A stretch of 64,000 nt of DNA from Actinomycetes bacterium (GTDB taxonomy: Bacteria; Actinomycetota; Acidimicrobiia; Acidimicrobiales; JAJYXR01), in NCBI GenBank assembly GCA_021801795.1, contig JAJYXR010000031.1:1-64000 (forward strand), given 5' to 3'. The notes below the pieces were generated by a model. The model searched no databases. It saw only the letters and a list, made by a program, of their open reading frames with translations, and was not told where the DNA came from. Positions 8,580-16,886 of the stretch are shown piece after piece. A program made the translations under genes and the position numbers. Within the stretch, counting starts at the first letter, position 1, and each line of letters begins with the position of its first letter.

Positions 8580-9041
8580 GTGGCAGACGGTTCGATTCGA
8601 TCCAAGGTGGAGGAGGGGTCGCCAGGAGGCGCCGAGCCAGGTGGGCCTGGCAGTGCGACGCTGCCCGATGGAAGCGTCGTGGAGCTGGTACCCGTCGGCC
8701 AGAGAGTGCTGCTCGAGAACGAGCACACGCGGGTCTGGGAGGTCTCCCTGGACCCCGGCGAGGGCCAGCCATGGCATCGCCACGATCATCCATATCTGGT
8801 GCTGGCCATAGAGCCTGGAGATAACCGCATCGACGCCCTGGACGGAGCGGTTCGCCACGTGCACGAGCCCGTAGGCGGTGTGGTCTACCGGGACCCAGGT
8901 GAAGTCCACCGGCTCACGAACATCGGGACCACTCATTACAGGAGCCGTCTGGTGGAGCTACTGGATGCCCCAGCAGGAGATCACTACGCGGGTGCCCACG
9001 ATGCCGATGGACCGGCCATGACCGGCCAGGATCCCAGATGA
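8580..9041 (+). CDS. Small cupin-domain protein
   Basis: A single-domain cupin of 153 residues. The first metal-binding motif reads PWHRHDHPYLVLAIE (about residues 62-76) and the second YRDPGEVHRL (about 104-113). GTG 8580 is chosen because a strong AAGGAGG lies 7-8 bp upstream. A longer frame from GTG 8463 overlaps the dehydrogenase stop (GTGA), but its extra 39 residues look non-conserved. Cupins in such clusters act as dioxygenases, isomerases or decarboxylases. The specific activity cannot be told from sequence. Confidence 0.8.
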   Translation: MADGSIRSKVEEGSPGGAEPGGPGSATLPDGSVVELVPVGQRVLLENEHTRVWEVSLDPGEGQPWHRHDHPYLVLAIEPGDNRIDALDGAVRHVHEPVGGVVYRDPGEVHRLTNIGTTHYRSRLVELLDAPAGDHYAGAHDADGPAMTGQDPR

Positions 9042-9601
9042 GTGGTCCCGGAGAGCACCAGGAGGAGCCGGGAGAGGCAGCGCTGAGCGCCTCTGCTCCA
9101 CCAGAGGAGCAATTCTCGCAGCCACACGCGTATGGCGGCGCGCTGGCCATGATGGGCCTGGTAAGGCGTCTTGCCGAGGAGCCGGGGGGATCGTCGCTCG
9201 GCAGGGAGGAGCAGAGCATATATGGGCTGTTCCGCGAGGTGGTCGTAGAGACTGCGAGCCTGGAGTGGTCTGAAAAGAGCCTTCCGGGTCTGTCCCAGAA
9301 GATGCTCTGGCGCGACGGCTCCAGTGGTGCGTCGATCGCGCTGGTCCGCTTCGCTGAAGGAGCGGGGATCCCATCCCCTCATGCCCACGCGTCGAACCAG
9401 TTCATGCTGTGCCTTTCGGGACGTTATAGGTATGTTCCCACAGGTCTGACTCTGGTAACAGGTTCCTTCTACTGGAACCCGAAGGGCTCCATGCATGGCC
9501 CGACCCTGGCAGAGGAAGAGTCTGTGCTCCTGGAGATATACGACGGCCCCCACTATCCGACAACGCCCGACTGGTATACGAACCCAGAAGACGCGAGATG
9601 A
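9038..9601 (+). CDS. ChrR-like cupin-domain protein
   Basis: A 187-residue protein with a cupin fold resembling the ChrR/anti-sigma cupin and 2,4'-dihydroxyacetophenone dioxygenase group. The metal motif reads IPSPHAHASNQFMLCLSG (about 110-127). The position that normally holds Glu after HxH is occupied by Gln. A second-motif His lies in PKGSMHGP. ATGA at 9038-9041 couples it to the preceding cupin gene. It may be an oxygenase of the catabolic route, or a sensor domain without catalysis given the Gln. Confidence 0.78.
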   Translation: MSGPGEHQEEPGEAALSASAPPEEQFSQPHAYGGALAMMGLVRRLAEEPGGSSLGREEQSIYGLFREVVVETASLEWSEKSLPGLSQKMLWRDGSSGASIALVRFAEGAGIPSPHAHASNQFMLCLSGRYRYVPTGLTLVTGSFYWNPKGSMHGPTLAEEESVLLEIYDGPHYPTTPDWYTNPEDAR

Positions 9602-9611
9602 GGAGTCCGAC

Positions 9612-10022
9612 GTGGCTGTAGAAAGAATTGTGTCGAGCAGACTTGCTCCACCTAACGGGCATTTCTCCCAGGCTGTAAGCGCACCTCTTCAGGGCAGGAT
9701 TGTCTTCGTCTCAGGCATGACGGCACGTGCTCCTGATGGGACCGTGGTCGGGGTGGGGGATATCGAGGCCCAGACGCATCAAGTCTGCCAGAACATTGCG
9801 GAAGCATTGATGGCTGCAGGGGGAAGTATGGATGACGTCGCGCGCTTGGATGTATACGTAAGAAACATTGGGGACTTCGAGACGATACACAGAGTTAGGA
9901 GGCAGTACTTCACAGGAGTGCCACCCGCGTCGACGATGGTCGAGGTGTCCGGGTTCGTGCATCAGGATTACCTGATCGAGATCAATGCGATTGCCGTTGT
10001 AGACCAGGCCAAGGGGGAGTGA
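9612..10022 (+). CDS. RidA/YjgF/2-aminomuconate deaminase family protein
   Basis: A 136-residue protein of the RidA (YjgF/YER057c/UK114) superfamily of trimeric enamine/imine deaminases. Visible marks are PNGHFSQAV near the N terminus, a central VFVSGMTARAPDG, VARLDVYVRNIGDF, and the C-terminal PASTMVEVSGF with its strongly conserved acidic residue. GTG 9612 has GAGGAG 6 bp upstream. The classical substrate-binding Arg of RidA (in PxRxxxEV) is replaced here: the run reads PPASTMVEV. That points to a non-RidA subfamily such as aminomuconate- or aminoacrylate-type deaminases. It sits between cupins and an FAH-family gene. Confidence 0.88.
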   Translation: MAVERIVSSRLAPPNGHFSQAVSAPLQGRIVFVSGMTARAPDGTVVGVGDIEAQTHQVCQNIAEALMAAGGSMDDVARLDVYVRNIGDFETIHRVRRQYFTGVPPASTMVEVSGFVHQDYLIEINAIAVVDQAKGE

Positions 10023-10918
10023 TGAGGATTGCGACTGTCCGGCTGGGCGATGCCAGCTACGTAGGTGTGGTGAACCCTACTGCAGATCCCAGCGGGGGAA
10101 CTGTAGCGGTGATCGATGGCATCGGATCTCTCGACGACGTGGTGCGTGGGGGTACGGAGATGCTCGATCGGTTACGTGACCTCCTGGCGAGTGCGAAGGT
10201 CGTCGACCTGGACAGTGTCTCGATCGAGGCCCCCCTCAGCAGGTTCAACCGAGACATCCTCTGCACCGGCTGGAACTACTGGGAGCACTTCGAGGAGTCA
10301 TCGGGACTGCGTGGATCTTCCGAACCCCTCGCGCGTCCCGACAGGCCCACCTTCTTCACGAAGGCTCCCGGTACCGTGGTCGGTCCCTACGACCCGATTG
10401 CGTACGATCCGGGACTGTCTACTCAGTGGGACTATGAGGCTGAGATAGCCATCGTCATTGGTCGTGATGGGCGATCGATACCCGAGGAGCAGACCATGGA
10501 CCATGTGTTCGGCTACGCGGTGGCTAACGACATATCCCTGCGGGACATGCAGCGTGCCCACGGCGGGCAGTGGATGAAGGGTAAGAGCATCGACTGCACG
10601 ATGCCCTTCGGGCCCTGGATAACCACGCTGGACGAAGCTGGTGACCCTGGCGACATGCACGTCGAGTGCGAGGTGAACGGTGAGTTGATGCAGGATGCCA
10701 TGGCTTCGCAGGTAGCCTTCTCCTTCCCCCGTATTATCGCCGAGCTGAGCTGGGGTATGACGATACATGCGGGCGACGTCCTCCTTACGGGGACTCCACC
10801 AGGGGTAGGCAACGCCCGCTCGCCCCAGGTGTTCCTCGCCGACGGAGACCTGGTCGTCACCCGCGTCAGCGGGCTCGGCGAGCTGCGCAACAGGGTGACC
10901 TCTACGGTGCTCACCTGA
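10019..10918 (+). CDS. Fumarylacetoacetate hydrolase (FAH) family protein
   Basis: A 299-residue enzyme with the FAH fold. The core runs from NRDILCTGWNYWEHFEES to the C terminus. PTFFTKAPGTVVGP, the metal ligands in WDYEAEIAIVIG, YAVANDISLRDMQ and HAGDVLLTGTPPGVG are diagnostic. The family cleaves or decarboxylates 2-oxo acids of aromatic catabolism (fumarylpyruvate, oxalocrotonate, ring-fission products). Translation may start at GTG 10019, which overlaps the RidA stop, or at ATG 10022. It is the last gene of the island. Its stop codon lies in the first copy of an 18-bp tandem repeat. Confidence 0.92.
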   Translation: MMRIATVRLGDASYVGVVNPTADPSGGTVAVIDGIGSLDDVVRGGTEMLDRLRDLLASAKVVDLDSVSIEAPLSRFNRDILCTGWNYWEHFEESSGLRGSSEPLARPDRPTFFTKAPGTVVGPYDPIAYDPGLSTQWDYEAEIAIVIGRDGRSIPEEQTMDHVFGYAVANDISLRDMQRAHGGQWMKGKSIDCTMPFGPWITTLDEAGDPGDMHVECEVNGELMQDAMASQVAFSFPRIIAELSWGMTIHAGDVLLTGTPPGVGNARSPQVFLADGDLVVTRVSGLGELRNRVTSTVLT

Positions 10919-10992
10919 GCAGCCAGGGCAGCCTGAGCAGCCAGGGCAGCCTGAGCGGCCTGAGCAGCCAGGGCAGCCTGAGCAGCCAGGGG
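10914..10992 (+). repeat. 18-bp tandem repeat duplicating the FAH stop region
   Basis: About four and a half copies of CCTGAGCAGCCAGGGCAG fill the gap between the FAH gene and the convergent reductase gene. The first copy includes the FAH stop codon (TGA 10916-10918), so every later copy also carries that TGA in the same phase. One half-unit (CCTGAGCGG, 10950-10958) interrupts the array. Confidence 0.93.
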
Positions 10993-11003
10993 CAGATCCA
11001 GCC

Positions 11004-11630
11004 TTAGCTGGCGGGCTGCTGGCGCAGCGGGCGCATGGCAGCCGTCCATCTGGCGAGCTCGGTGAGCATCGCGACGACGGACTCCTCGGCTAGCTCGTTG
11101 GGTTCGAAGACCCCTTCCTCCAGGTACTGCTGCACGAAGGGGATGCTGACGGCCTCAGGCAGCGGCGGCATCTTCAGCGTGGTGAGCACCTGCTTGAGCA
11201 TCTGGACGCCGCGGGTGCCTCCCGAGATCCCTCCGTAGCTGACCAGACCTACTGGCTTGTAGAGCCACTCGTGGTAGAGGTAGTCGAGCGCATTCACGAT
11301 GGTGGGGCTGCAGCCGTAGTTGTACTCGGGGACTACGAACACGAAGGCGTCGGCACGGGAGATGATGGCACTGAAGCGGCGGGTGTGCTCCTGGGTGTAG
11401 TCGGAAAGACGGGGGTGGTTCGGCTCGTCTAGTAGGGGGAGGTTCACCTCGGCCAGGTCCACCAGCTCCACCTCGAATGATCCGTGAGTCACCGACCGCT
11501 CGTAGGCCCAGCGACCGACGGGCAGGCCTATGCGTCCTGGCCGTGTGCTGGCGATGATCACCTGGAGTCGTGGGCGCGGCTCCATGGCATGGGAGTCCCC
11601 AGGAGCTGCGGGAGGTCCTTCATCGGTCAT
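11004..11630 (-). CDS. NADPH-dependent FMN reductase family protein
   Basis: A flavodoxin-like reductase of about 208 residues. The FMN phosphate loop reads IIASTRPGRIG near the N terminus, and the isoalloxazine contact VVPEYNYGCSPTIVNALDYL lies near the middle, followed by SYGGISGGTRG. Such enzymes reduce FMN, quinones, chromate or azo dyes. ATG 11630 is preferred (GAGGAA just upstream); an in-frame start at 11660 is possible. It converges on the FAH gene and diverges from a MarR regulator about 260 bp away. Confidence 0.9.
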   Translation of the reverse strand: MTDEGPPAAPGDSHAMEPRPRLQVIIASTRPGRIGLPVGRWAYERSVTHGSFEVELVDLAEVNLPLLDEPNHPRLSDYTQEHTRRFSAIISRADAFVFVVPEYNYGCSPTIVNALDYLYHEWLYKPVGLVSYGGISGGTRGVQMLKQVLTTLKMPPLPEAVSIPFVQQYLEEGVFEPNELAEESVVAMLTELARWTAAMRPLRQQPAS

Positions 11631-11890
11631 GTCTTCCTCGGTTCGGGTCTCGGGTCGCACCTGATGCTGCGACTGGCATAGCCAGGACGGTCCAGCATAG
11701 CGAGGGAGTCGGACTGTCGTTTCGTCGGCATCCAGTGCAAACGCGTGGCTGACCAGACGCGCCCTGGGTCAGCGCGATTCTCGCGGCGCAGTAGATGAAG
11801 AGGTGGCAGGTAATGGAAATAGGGTTCTACGCGATCAGGCATAGGGAGGATGATCCCCGCTCCGGCTACCAGGGCGGGAATAATGGTCCT

Positions 11891-12424
11891 ATGGGATCGC
11901 TCGGCCAGACTGGGAACGCAGGTGATGTGACCGACCGGCCGGCGCCGGGAGGATCGGCTGACGACCAGCCTCACGCGGTAGTGGAGGCTGTGCTGGGGGC
12001 CAGCAGGGTCCTGGTAGCAGTCGCTGCACGTTCGCTGGCGGGGGTTGGTGATGATGTCACGCTTCCCCAATACCGTGCTCTCGTGGTGCTCGCATCTCGG
12101 GGACCCCAGCGCGTAGCCGATCTGGCCGACGCTCTCGGTGTGACCCCTCCCACGGCGACGCGGATGTGCGACCGTCTGGTCCGAAAGGGATTGGTGCGCC
12201 GTCGCACCTCACGGGACGACCGGCGGGAGGTGCATATGGCGCTTACCTCGACGGGTCGGCTGCTGGTGGGCGAGGTGACACGCAGGCGGCGGGAGGAGAT
12301 AGAGGGGATACTGGCGAGGATCGCCCCGGCGGATCAGGTGAGGATGGTGGAGCTCTTCAGGAAGTTGAACGACGCAGCGGGAGAGATGGCAGACGAGTAC
12401 TGGGCAGCAGGGTGGGATCTCTGA
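11891..12424 (+). CDS. MarR family transcriptional regulator
   Basis: A winged-helix regulator of about 177 residues. It shows dimerisation helices at both ends, a recognition segment RVADLADALGVTPPTATRMCDRLVRKGLV and a wing RRTSRDDRREVHMALT (cited as separate motifs). Starts are possible at 11795, 11813, 11891 and 11927. ATG 11891 is favoured because AATAAT lies 7-12 bp upstream, fitting a leaderless transcript. It may control the divergent FMN reductase gene or the channel gene to its right. This rests on position only. Confidence 0.85.
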   Translation: MGSLGQTGNAGDVTDRPAPGGSADDQPHAVVEAVLGASRVLVAVAARSLAGVGDDVTLPQYRALVVLASRGPQRVADLADALGVTPPTATRMCDRLVRKGLVRRRTSRDDRREVHMALTSTGRLLVGEVTRRRREEIEGILARIAPADQVRMVELFRKLNDAAGEMADEYWAAGWDL

Positions 12425-12434
12425 GGCCCCGGTC

Positions 12435-14555
12435 CTAGACCTCTCGACTGGCCGGGTCCGCTCCTGTCAGAAGTGCTCTCAGCTCCTGGGAGCTCTCGGG
12501 GTTCACGAGGGCGCTCACCATGTCGCCTTCCGCGAAGACGATGCTCCCGGTGGCGAACACTATGTCTTCACCATGCTGGATGCTCACCACGATGCAACCG
12601 GGTGGTAGGGGTGCATCTCTGAGTGTCATGCCGACGAGGGCTGACGCGCGCCCGACACGCTCCTCGAGCGCCGTGGCGTGAGAGGCCACTGCCGTCATCA
12701 GCCCGGCGCTACGGGCAAGCGCGTTTCGGTACCCCCGCAGGATCCCACCGACCGAGAGTATCCCCACCACCCTCCTGTCTCCACTGGTCACCGCTACCCA
12801 TCTACCCCCGGCCTGGATCAGCGCTTCGAGGCCGACGTCGAGGTTAGACGTGATGGTGACTGTAGCTATAGAGGCGTCGAGTAGGGAGGTGAGTGGTGCT
12901 CCTGGGTCGTCGAGTGCAGCATCGGCAACCCGCGACAGGTCCACGGCACCTACGTAGGTACCGCGCTGATCGACCACGGGAGCACCGGGCACTCCGGCGC
13001 CCTGCATGATCCTCATGGCTTCACTCACGCTGGACCGGTCTGCGAGCAGCACCTTCGGCTCCGTCGCGACCTGGTCTACACCTAGCGTTGCCAGCAGCGG
13101 CAGGCCGAACTGTAGGCGAGCAACGGGCGAGTCTGCTCTCGTGCGCAGCTGGGCGCGATAGATGGAGTCGTCCGAACGGCGCACGATGAACCAGGCGATC
13201 GCCACGGCCACCATGCCGGGTGCGAGAAGGGAGATGCTGCCGGTCATCTCGGCCACCATCAGCATGACGGCCAGGGGAGCACGTGAGATCCCTCCGAACA
13301 CTGCCATCATCCCGACGATGACGAAGGGGGCGGGATCGTGCCCCACGGCCGGGGCTATCGGTTCGAGTATCCGCCAGACTGCCAGCCCGGTGAAGGCGCC
13401 TATGACCATCCCCGGGCCGAACACCCCGCCGGATCCCCCTGAACCGATGGAGAGACTGGTGGCGACTATCCGTGCCAGAGGAAGGGCCAGCACGATGATC
13501 AGTGGGGTGTGGAGCATCTCGCCTGCCAGACCCTTCTGGACCCAGCCATAGCCGGTGCCGAGCACCTCGGGCAGTCCGAGGGCGATGAATCCGACCAGCA
13601 AGCCAGCCAGAGCGGGCCGGAGCTGGCGGGTCAGCCGCGAACGGTGGGAGAGGTCGACTACGGCGTAGAAGGACTTCGAGTAGGCGAGCCCGATTCCACC
13701 TGCCAGTATCCCGATGATGGCGAACCAGACCAGCTGCAGGGGATGGTCGAAGTGGTAGCCGCCAGGTATGGCGAACAGCGGCTGGTAGCCGAACACCCCG
13801 CCGAAGATCGCGTAGGCGATTATGGAGGCGAACACGCCAGGCAGGAGAGCCTCGTACTCGAAATCGTCCCGGTACACGATGTCGGCCGCGAGGACGGCGC
13901 CTCCCAGCGGGGCACTGAAGATGGCCCCTATGCCGGATCCGATACCGATGGAGACTGCGATGCGGCCATCCTCGGGAGACAGGTCGAACAGGCGGGCCAG
14001 CAGGGAGCCGAAGCCAGCACTTATCTGTGCCGTGGGACCCTCGCGCCCTCCCGATCCACCCGAACCGATGGTGAGGGCCGACGCGAGGATCTTCACGATG
14101 ACCGCGCGCAGCCTGATGCCGCGGGGGTTATGGTGGACGGCGTCGATGGCCGCGTCGGTCCCGTGCCCCTCTGCCTCGGGTGCCCAGGTGAAGACCAGCA
14201 GACCCGATAGGAGCCCACCGAGAGCCACTACCAGAGGGATGGCCCAAGGGCGTGAGTAGCCAGCTGAGCCGGCTGCATTTCCCTCTCCTCCCGGAGTCGG
14301 GACATGGTAGCCCCCGAGAGTTCCCAGGAAGAAGTGGGTGGCCAGGCGCAGGGCTTCGTAGAAGACCACTGCTCCGAGGCCTGCTACTGCGCCGATCACC
14401 GAGGCCAGGATCACCCATTTCGGCAGGTAGGAGAGGCCGTTCAGCCGGGTGCCGAGATAGCTGGTGGTGGCTCGCAGGCCCGGGCGGCCGGCTCGAATGC
14501 GATCCAGCCAGCTACGCGAAGAGCCAGGCAGGGGAGATCCGGCAGATACTTGCAC
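12435..14555 (-). CDS. ClC-type chloride channel/transporter with CBS and RCK-C (TrkA-C) domains
   Basis: A 706-residue ClC protein. The membrane part (about 40-460) carries the paired selectivity-filter motifs GSGGSGGREGPTAQI and GSGGSGGVFGPG. Two CBS domains follow (about 500-625; GVPGAPVVDQRGTYVGAV is visible), and the last 70 residues resemble a TrkA-C/RCK-C ligand domain. The first filter motif carries REGP rather than the GKEGP form of the best-studied exchangers. On the minus strand TAATAC (14568-14563) lies 7 bp before GTG 14555, suggesting a leaderless mRNA. Chloride transport is likely; channel versus proton exchange cannot be decided here. Confidence 0.93.
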   Translation of the reverse strand: MQVSAGSPLPGSSRSWLDRIRAGRPGLRATTSYLGTRLNGLSYLPKWVILASVIGAVAGLGAVVFYEALRLATHFFLGTLGGYHVPTPGGEGNAAGSAGYSRPWAIPLVVALGGLLSGLLVFTWAPEAEGHGTDAAIDAVHHNPRGIRLRAVIVKILASALTIGSGGSGGREGPTAQISAGFGSLLARLFDLSPEDGRIAVSIGIGSGIGAIFSAPLGGAVLAADIVYRDDFEYEALLPGVFASIIAYAIFGGVFGYQPLFAIPGGYHFDHPLQLVWFAIIGILAGGIGLAYSKSFYAVVDLSHRSRLTRQLRPALAGLLVGFIALGLPEVLGTGYGWVQKGLAGEMLHTPLIIVLALPLARIVATSLSIGSGGSGGVFGPGMVIGAFTGLAVWRILEPIAPAVGHDPAPFVIVGMMAVFGGISRAPLAVMLMVAEMTGSISLLAPGMVAVAIAWFIVRRSDDSIYRAQLRTRADSPVARLQFGLPLLATLGVDQVATEPKVLLADRSSVSEAMRIMQGAGVPGAPVVDQRGTYVGAVDLSRVADAALDDPGAPLTSLLDASIATVTITSNLDVGLEALIQAGGRWVAVTSGDRRVVGILSVGGILRGYRNALARSAGLMTAVASHATALEERVGRASALVGMTLRDAPLPPGCIVVSIQHGEDIVFATGSIVFAEGDMVSALVNPESSQELRALLTGADPASREV

Positions 14556-14625
14556 ACTGCCAGTATTACATAATGCATATACCTCTGGCGGTGGGCGAAG
14601 CGGAGCATGATGAGCGTCCGCTCAG

Positions 14626-14696
14626 AGCGGGCGACGGGAATCGAACCCGCATGACCAGCTTGGAAGGCTGGGACTCTGCCATTGAGCTACGCCCGC
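14626..14696 (-). tRNA. tRNA-Gly (anticodon TCC)
   Basis: The minus strand folds as a complete cloverleaf: acceptor GCGGGCG/CGCCCGC, D-arm GCTC/GAGT, anticodon stem CCAGC/GCTGG around loop CTTCCAA, and T-arm with TTCGATT. The anticodon is TCC. The discriminator is T and no CCA is encoded. Confidence 0.96.
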
Positions 14697-14813
14697 GAAC
14701 TGCTCCAGCATAGGGCCTGGCGAAGCCCACGATGTTCGCCAGCGGTTGAGCGAAGACTCGTATACTGACAGCTCTGCCTGCCCGAGGTGGGGAAGGAAGC
14801 GAAGGGTGCGGTC

Positions 14814-15815
14814 GTGAGCCAGCTGATGATAGATGCCAGGGGGGTGACAAAGTCCTTCGGAACCACCCTGGCACTGGACCATGTCGACCTCCAGGTCCAG
14901 GCCGGCACGGTGCTGGGGCTGCTCGGGCCAAACGGTGCCGGGAAGACCACGCTGGTGCGGATACTCACCACTCTGTTGAAGGCTGATTCCGGGGTCGCGA
15001 AGGTGGCAGGGTACGACGTCGAGTCCGATGCGGCATCGCTTCGTTCGATGATCGGCCTGGCTGGTCAGTTCGCTGCAGTCGACGAGATGCTGACAGGGCG
15101 TGAGAACCTCGAGCTGGTCGGTCTCCTCTACCACCTGGAGAAGCCGGAGCGTAAGCGTCGAGCCGAGGAGGTACTGCAGAGGCTGGGCCTCGAGGACGCC
15201 GCCGACAGGCAGGTGAAGACCTACTCGGGCGGGATGAGGAGGCGCCTGGACCTTGGTGCCAGCCTGGTCGGTCGGCCCGCTGTGCTCATACTGGACGAGC
15301 CGACCACCGGTCTCGATCCTGCTACCCGCATCGATCTGTGGAAGTTCATCGAGATGCTGGTGGCCGACGGAGCGACTCTTCTGCTGACCACCCAATACCT
15401 CGAGGAGGCCGATCGTCTGGCAGATCGGATAGTGGTGATCGACCACGGCCACGTCATCGCGGAGGGTACGGCCGGCGAGCTGAAGGATCAGATGGGAGCC
15501 GACGTGATCGAGGTGGTGGTGCGCGACCCCGACGATCTGGATCGGGTGAGCCCGCTCGTGGCGGATCTGGGACACGGCACGCCGGTAGTCGACAGGTCAC
15601 GCAACCTGTTCACCATGCCCGCCGATGGCAGGGTTCGTGCTGTCGTGGAGGCAGCCAGTCGACTCGACGCCGCGGGTATCGAGATAGAGGACATCGGCAT
15701 GCGGCGGCCCTCCCTCGACGACGTGTTCCTGAGGCTCACAGGTCACACTGCCGAGGATGACGACGTGGCTGGATCACCAGGGACGCCAGGCGCTCTCAGG
15801 CGCTCCTCGAGGTGA
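14814..15815 (+). CDS. Daunorubicin-resistance-type ABC exporter ATP-binding protein (DrrA-like)
   Basis: A 333-residue ATPase: Walker A GPNGAGKTT, signature YSGGMRRRLDLGASLV, Walker B VLILDEPTTGLDP and H-loop LTTQYLEEADRLADR. The phrase ATRIDLWKFIEML is typical of DrrA proteins, and the C-terminal 90 residues match the DrrA accessory domain (ending DVFLRLTG). GTG 14814 is preferred; an in-frame GTG at 14787 is also open. A TATACT hexamer (14761-14766) is a possible -10. Its last bases overlap the permease gene (GTGA). Drug or glycolipid export is likely. Confidence 0.92.
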   Translation: MSQLMIDARGVTKSFGTTLALDHVDLQVQAGTVLGLLGPNGAGKTTLVRILTTLLKADSGVAKVAGYDVESDAASLRSMIGLAGQFAAVDEMLTGRENLELVGLLYHLEKPERKRRAEEVLQRLGLEDAADRQVKTYSGGMRRRLDLGASLVGRPAVLILDEPTTGLDPATRIDLWKFIEMLVADGATLLLTTQYLEEADRLADRIVVIDHGHVIAEGTAGELKDQMGADVIEVVVRDPDDLDRVSPLVADLGHGTPVVDRSRNLFTMPADGRVRAVVEAASRLDAAGIEIEDIGMRRPSLDDVFLRLTGHTAEDDDVAGSPGTPGALRRSSR

Positions 15816-16660
15816 CGGCGCGGATGACTGCGAAAACGACACCGAAGACGACGACCCAGGCACCCCTAGCCAGCGGAGACGGCCGGCCCGCGCGGCCGAT
15901 CACCCCGAGGATCGCCCTGATAGACATCGGCGGCATCACGCGAAGGAACCTCCTGAGGATCATCAGGACCCCGAGGCTGCTGGTCTTCTCCAGCATCCAG
16001 CCGGTGATGTTCGTGCTTCTCTTCAGGTATGTATTCGCGGGGGCCATCCACGCGCCAGGGGGTAGCTACGTGGACTACCTGATGCCCGGGATCTTCGTCC
16101 AGACAGCACTCTTCGGCGGGGCCTCGACCGCAGTGGGCCTGGCCACCGACCTGCAGGGCGGGATGGTCGACCGGTTTCGCTCCCTCCCGATGGCTCGCTC
16201 GGCAGTGCTGGCCGGTCGTACCGTCGCAGACCTGGTGAGGAACATCCTGGTGGTGCTCCTGATGGTGATAGTCGGTCTCCTGGTCGGCTTTCGGTTCCAT
16301 GGAACGCCGTGGACTGACCTCGGGGGGGTCGGCATGGTCCTGCTCTTCGGGTATGCCTTCTCCTGGGTCTTCGCAGCCATCGGCCTCATCGTGAAGGACC
16401 CAGAGACGGCACAGGTCGCGGGCTTCCTGCCACTGTTCCCGCTCGTGTTCGCCAGCTCCGCGTTCGTGCCGGTCAGAAGCATGCCGGGCTGGCTGCAGGC
16501 GTTCGCGAACGTTCAGCCGGTGAGCGTCACTGTGAACACGGTGCGATCGTTGGTGATCGGTGGACCGGTGGAGCACTGGCTCTGGCAGTCCCTGGTCTGG
16601 GCGGCAGGTATTCTGGCAGTGTTCGTGGTGTTGGCTGTGCGCCAGTATCGTCGGCTCTGA
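15812..16660 (+). CDS. ABC-2 exporter permease (DrrB-like)
   Basis: A 282-residue DrrB-type permease with six predicted membrane helices after a 45-residue polar, Thr/Lys-rich N terminus. The ABC-2 signature is visible as MVDRFRSLPMARSAVLAGR (about 112-130), followed by LPLFPLVFASSAFVPVRSMP, given here as two motifs LPLFPLVFASSAF and VPVRSMPGWLQ. It starts inside the last codon of the ATPase gene (GTGA overlap). The two-gene exporter lies between tRNA-Gly and tRNA-Pro, both on the opposite strand. Confidence 0.9.
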   Translation: MTARMTAKTTPKTTTQAPLASGDGRPARPITPRIALIDIGGITRRNLLRIIRTPRLLVFSSIQPVMFVLLFRYVFAGAIHAPGGSYVDYLMPGIFVQTALFGGASTAVGLATDLQGGMVDRFRSLPMARSAVLAGRTVADLVRNILVVLLMVIVGLLVGFRFHGTPWTDLGGVGMVLLFGYAFSWVFAAIGLIVKDPETAQVAGFLPLFPLVFASSAFVPVRSMPGWLQAFANVQPVSVTVNTVRSLVIGGPVEHWLWQSLVWAAGILAVFVVLAVRQYRRL

Positions 16661-16697
16661 GCTGATCTGGCCGGGGCACGTCGTGAAGACCTCGCGG

Positions 16698-16769
16698 TCG
16701 GGGAGACGGGATTCGAACCCGCGACCTCCTGCTCCCAAAGCAGGTGCGCTACCACTGCGCTACTCCCCG
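16698..16769 (-). tRNA. tRNA-Pro (anticodon TGG)
   Basis: A full cloverleaf is seen on the minus strand: acceptor CGGGGAG/CTCCCCG, D-arm GCGC/GCGC, anticodon stem CCTGC/GCAGG around TTTGGGA and T-arm GCGGG-TTCGAAT-CCCGT. The anticodon is TGG, the discriminator A, and CCA is not encoded. Confidence 0.96.
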
Positions 16770-16886
16770 TACTGCATCATCCTAGGCTCTCGGAGAACCC
16801 GGCGGCCGCTGGTATGCGGCGATGGGTGAGGGGAGGCATGGGCCGATCACCGGATCCAGGAGGCCGAGCCGGTAACCTTCAGCGTC

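Noticed and set aside
14622-15575. Long minus-strand open frame antisense to the DrrA-like ATPase (317 codons), and similar ones opposite clpX, folC and the importer genes
   Set aside because: High-GC codon bias leaves antisense frames open. The sequences lack domains, are His/Gln/Arg-rich, and lie fully opposite well-supported genes.
14626-16769. ABC exporter between two tRNA genes considered as a tRNA-targeted genomic island
   Set aside because: No integrase, no duplicated tRNA 3' end and no change in composition were seen.
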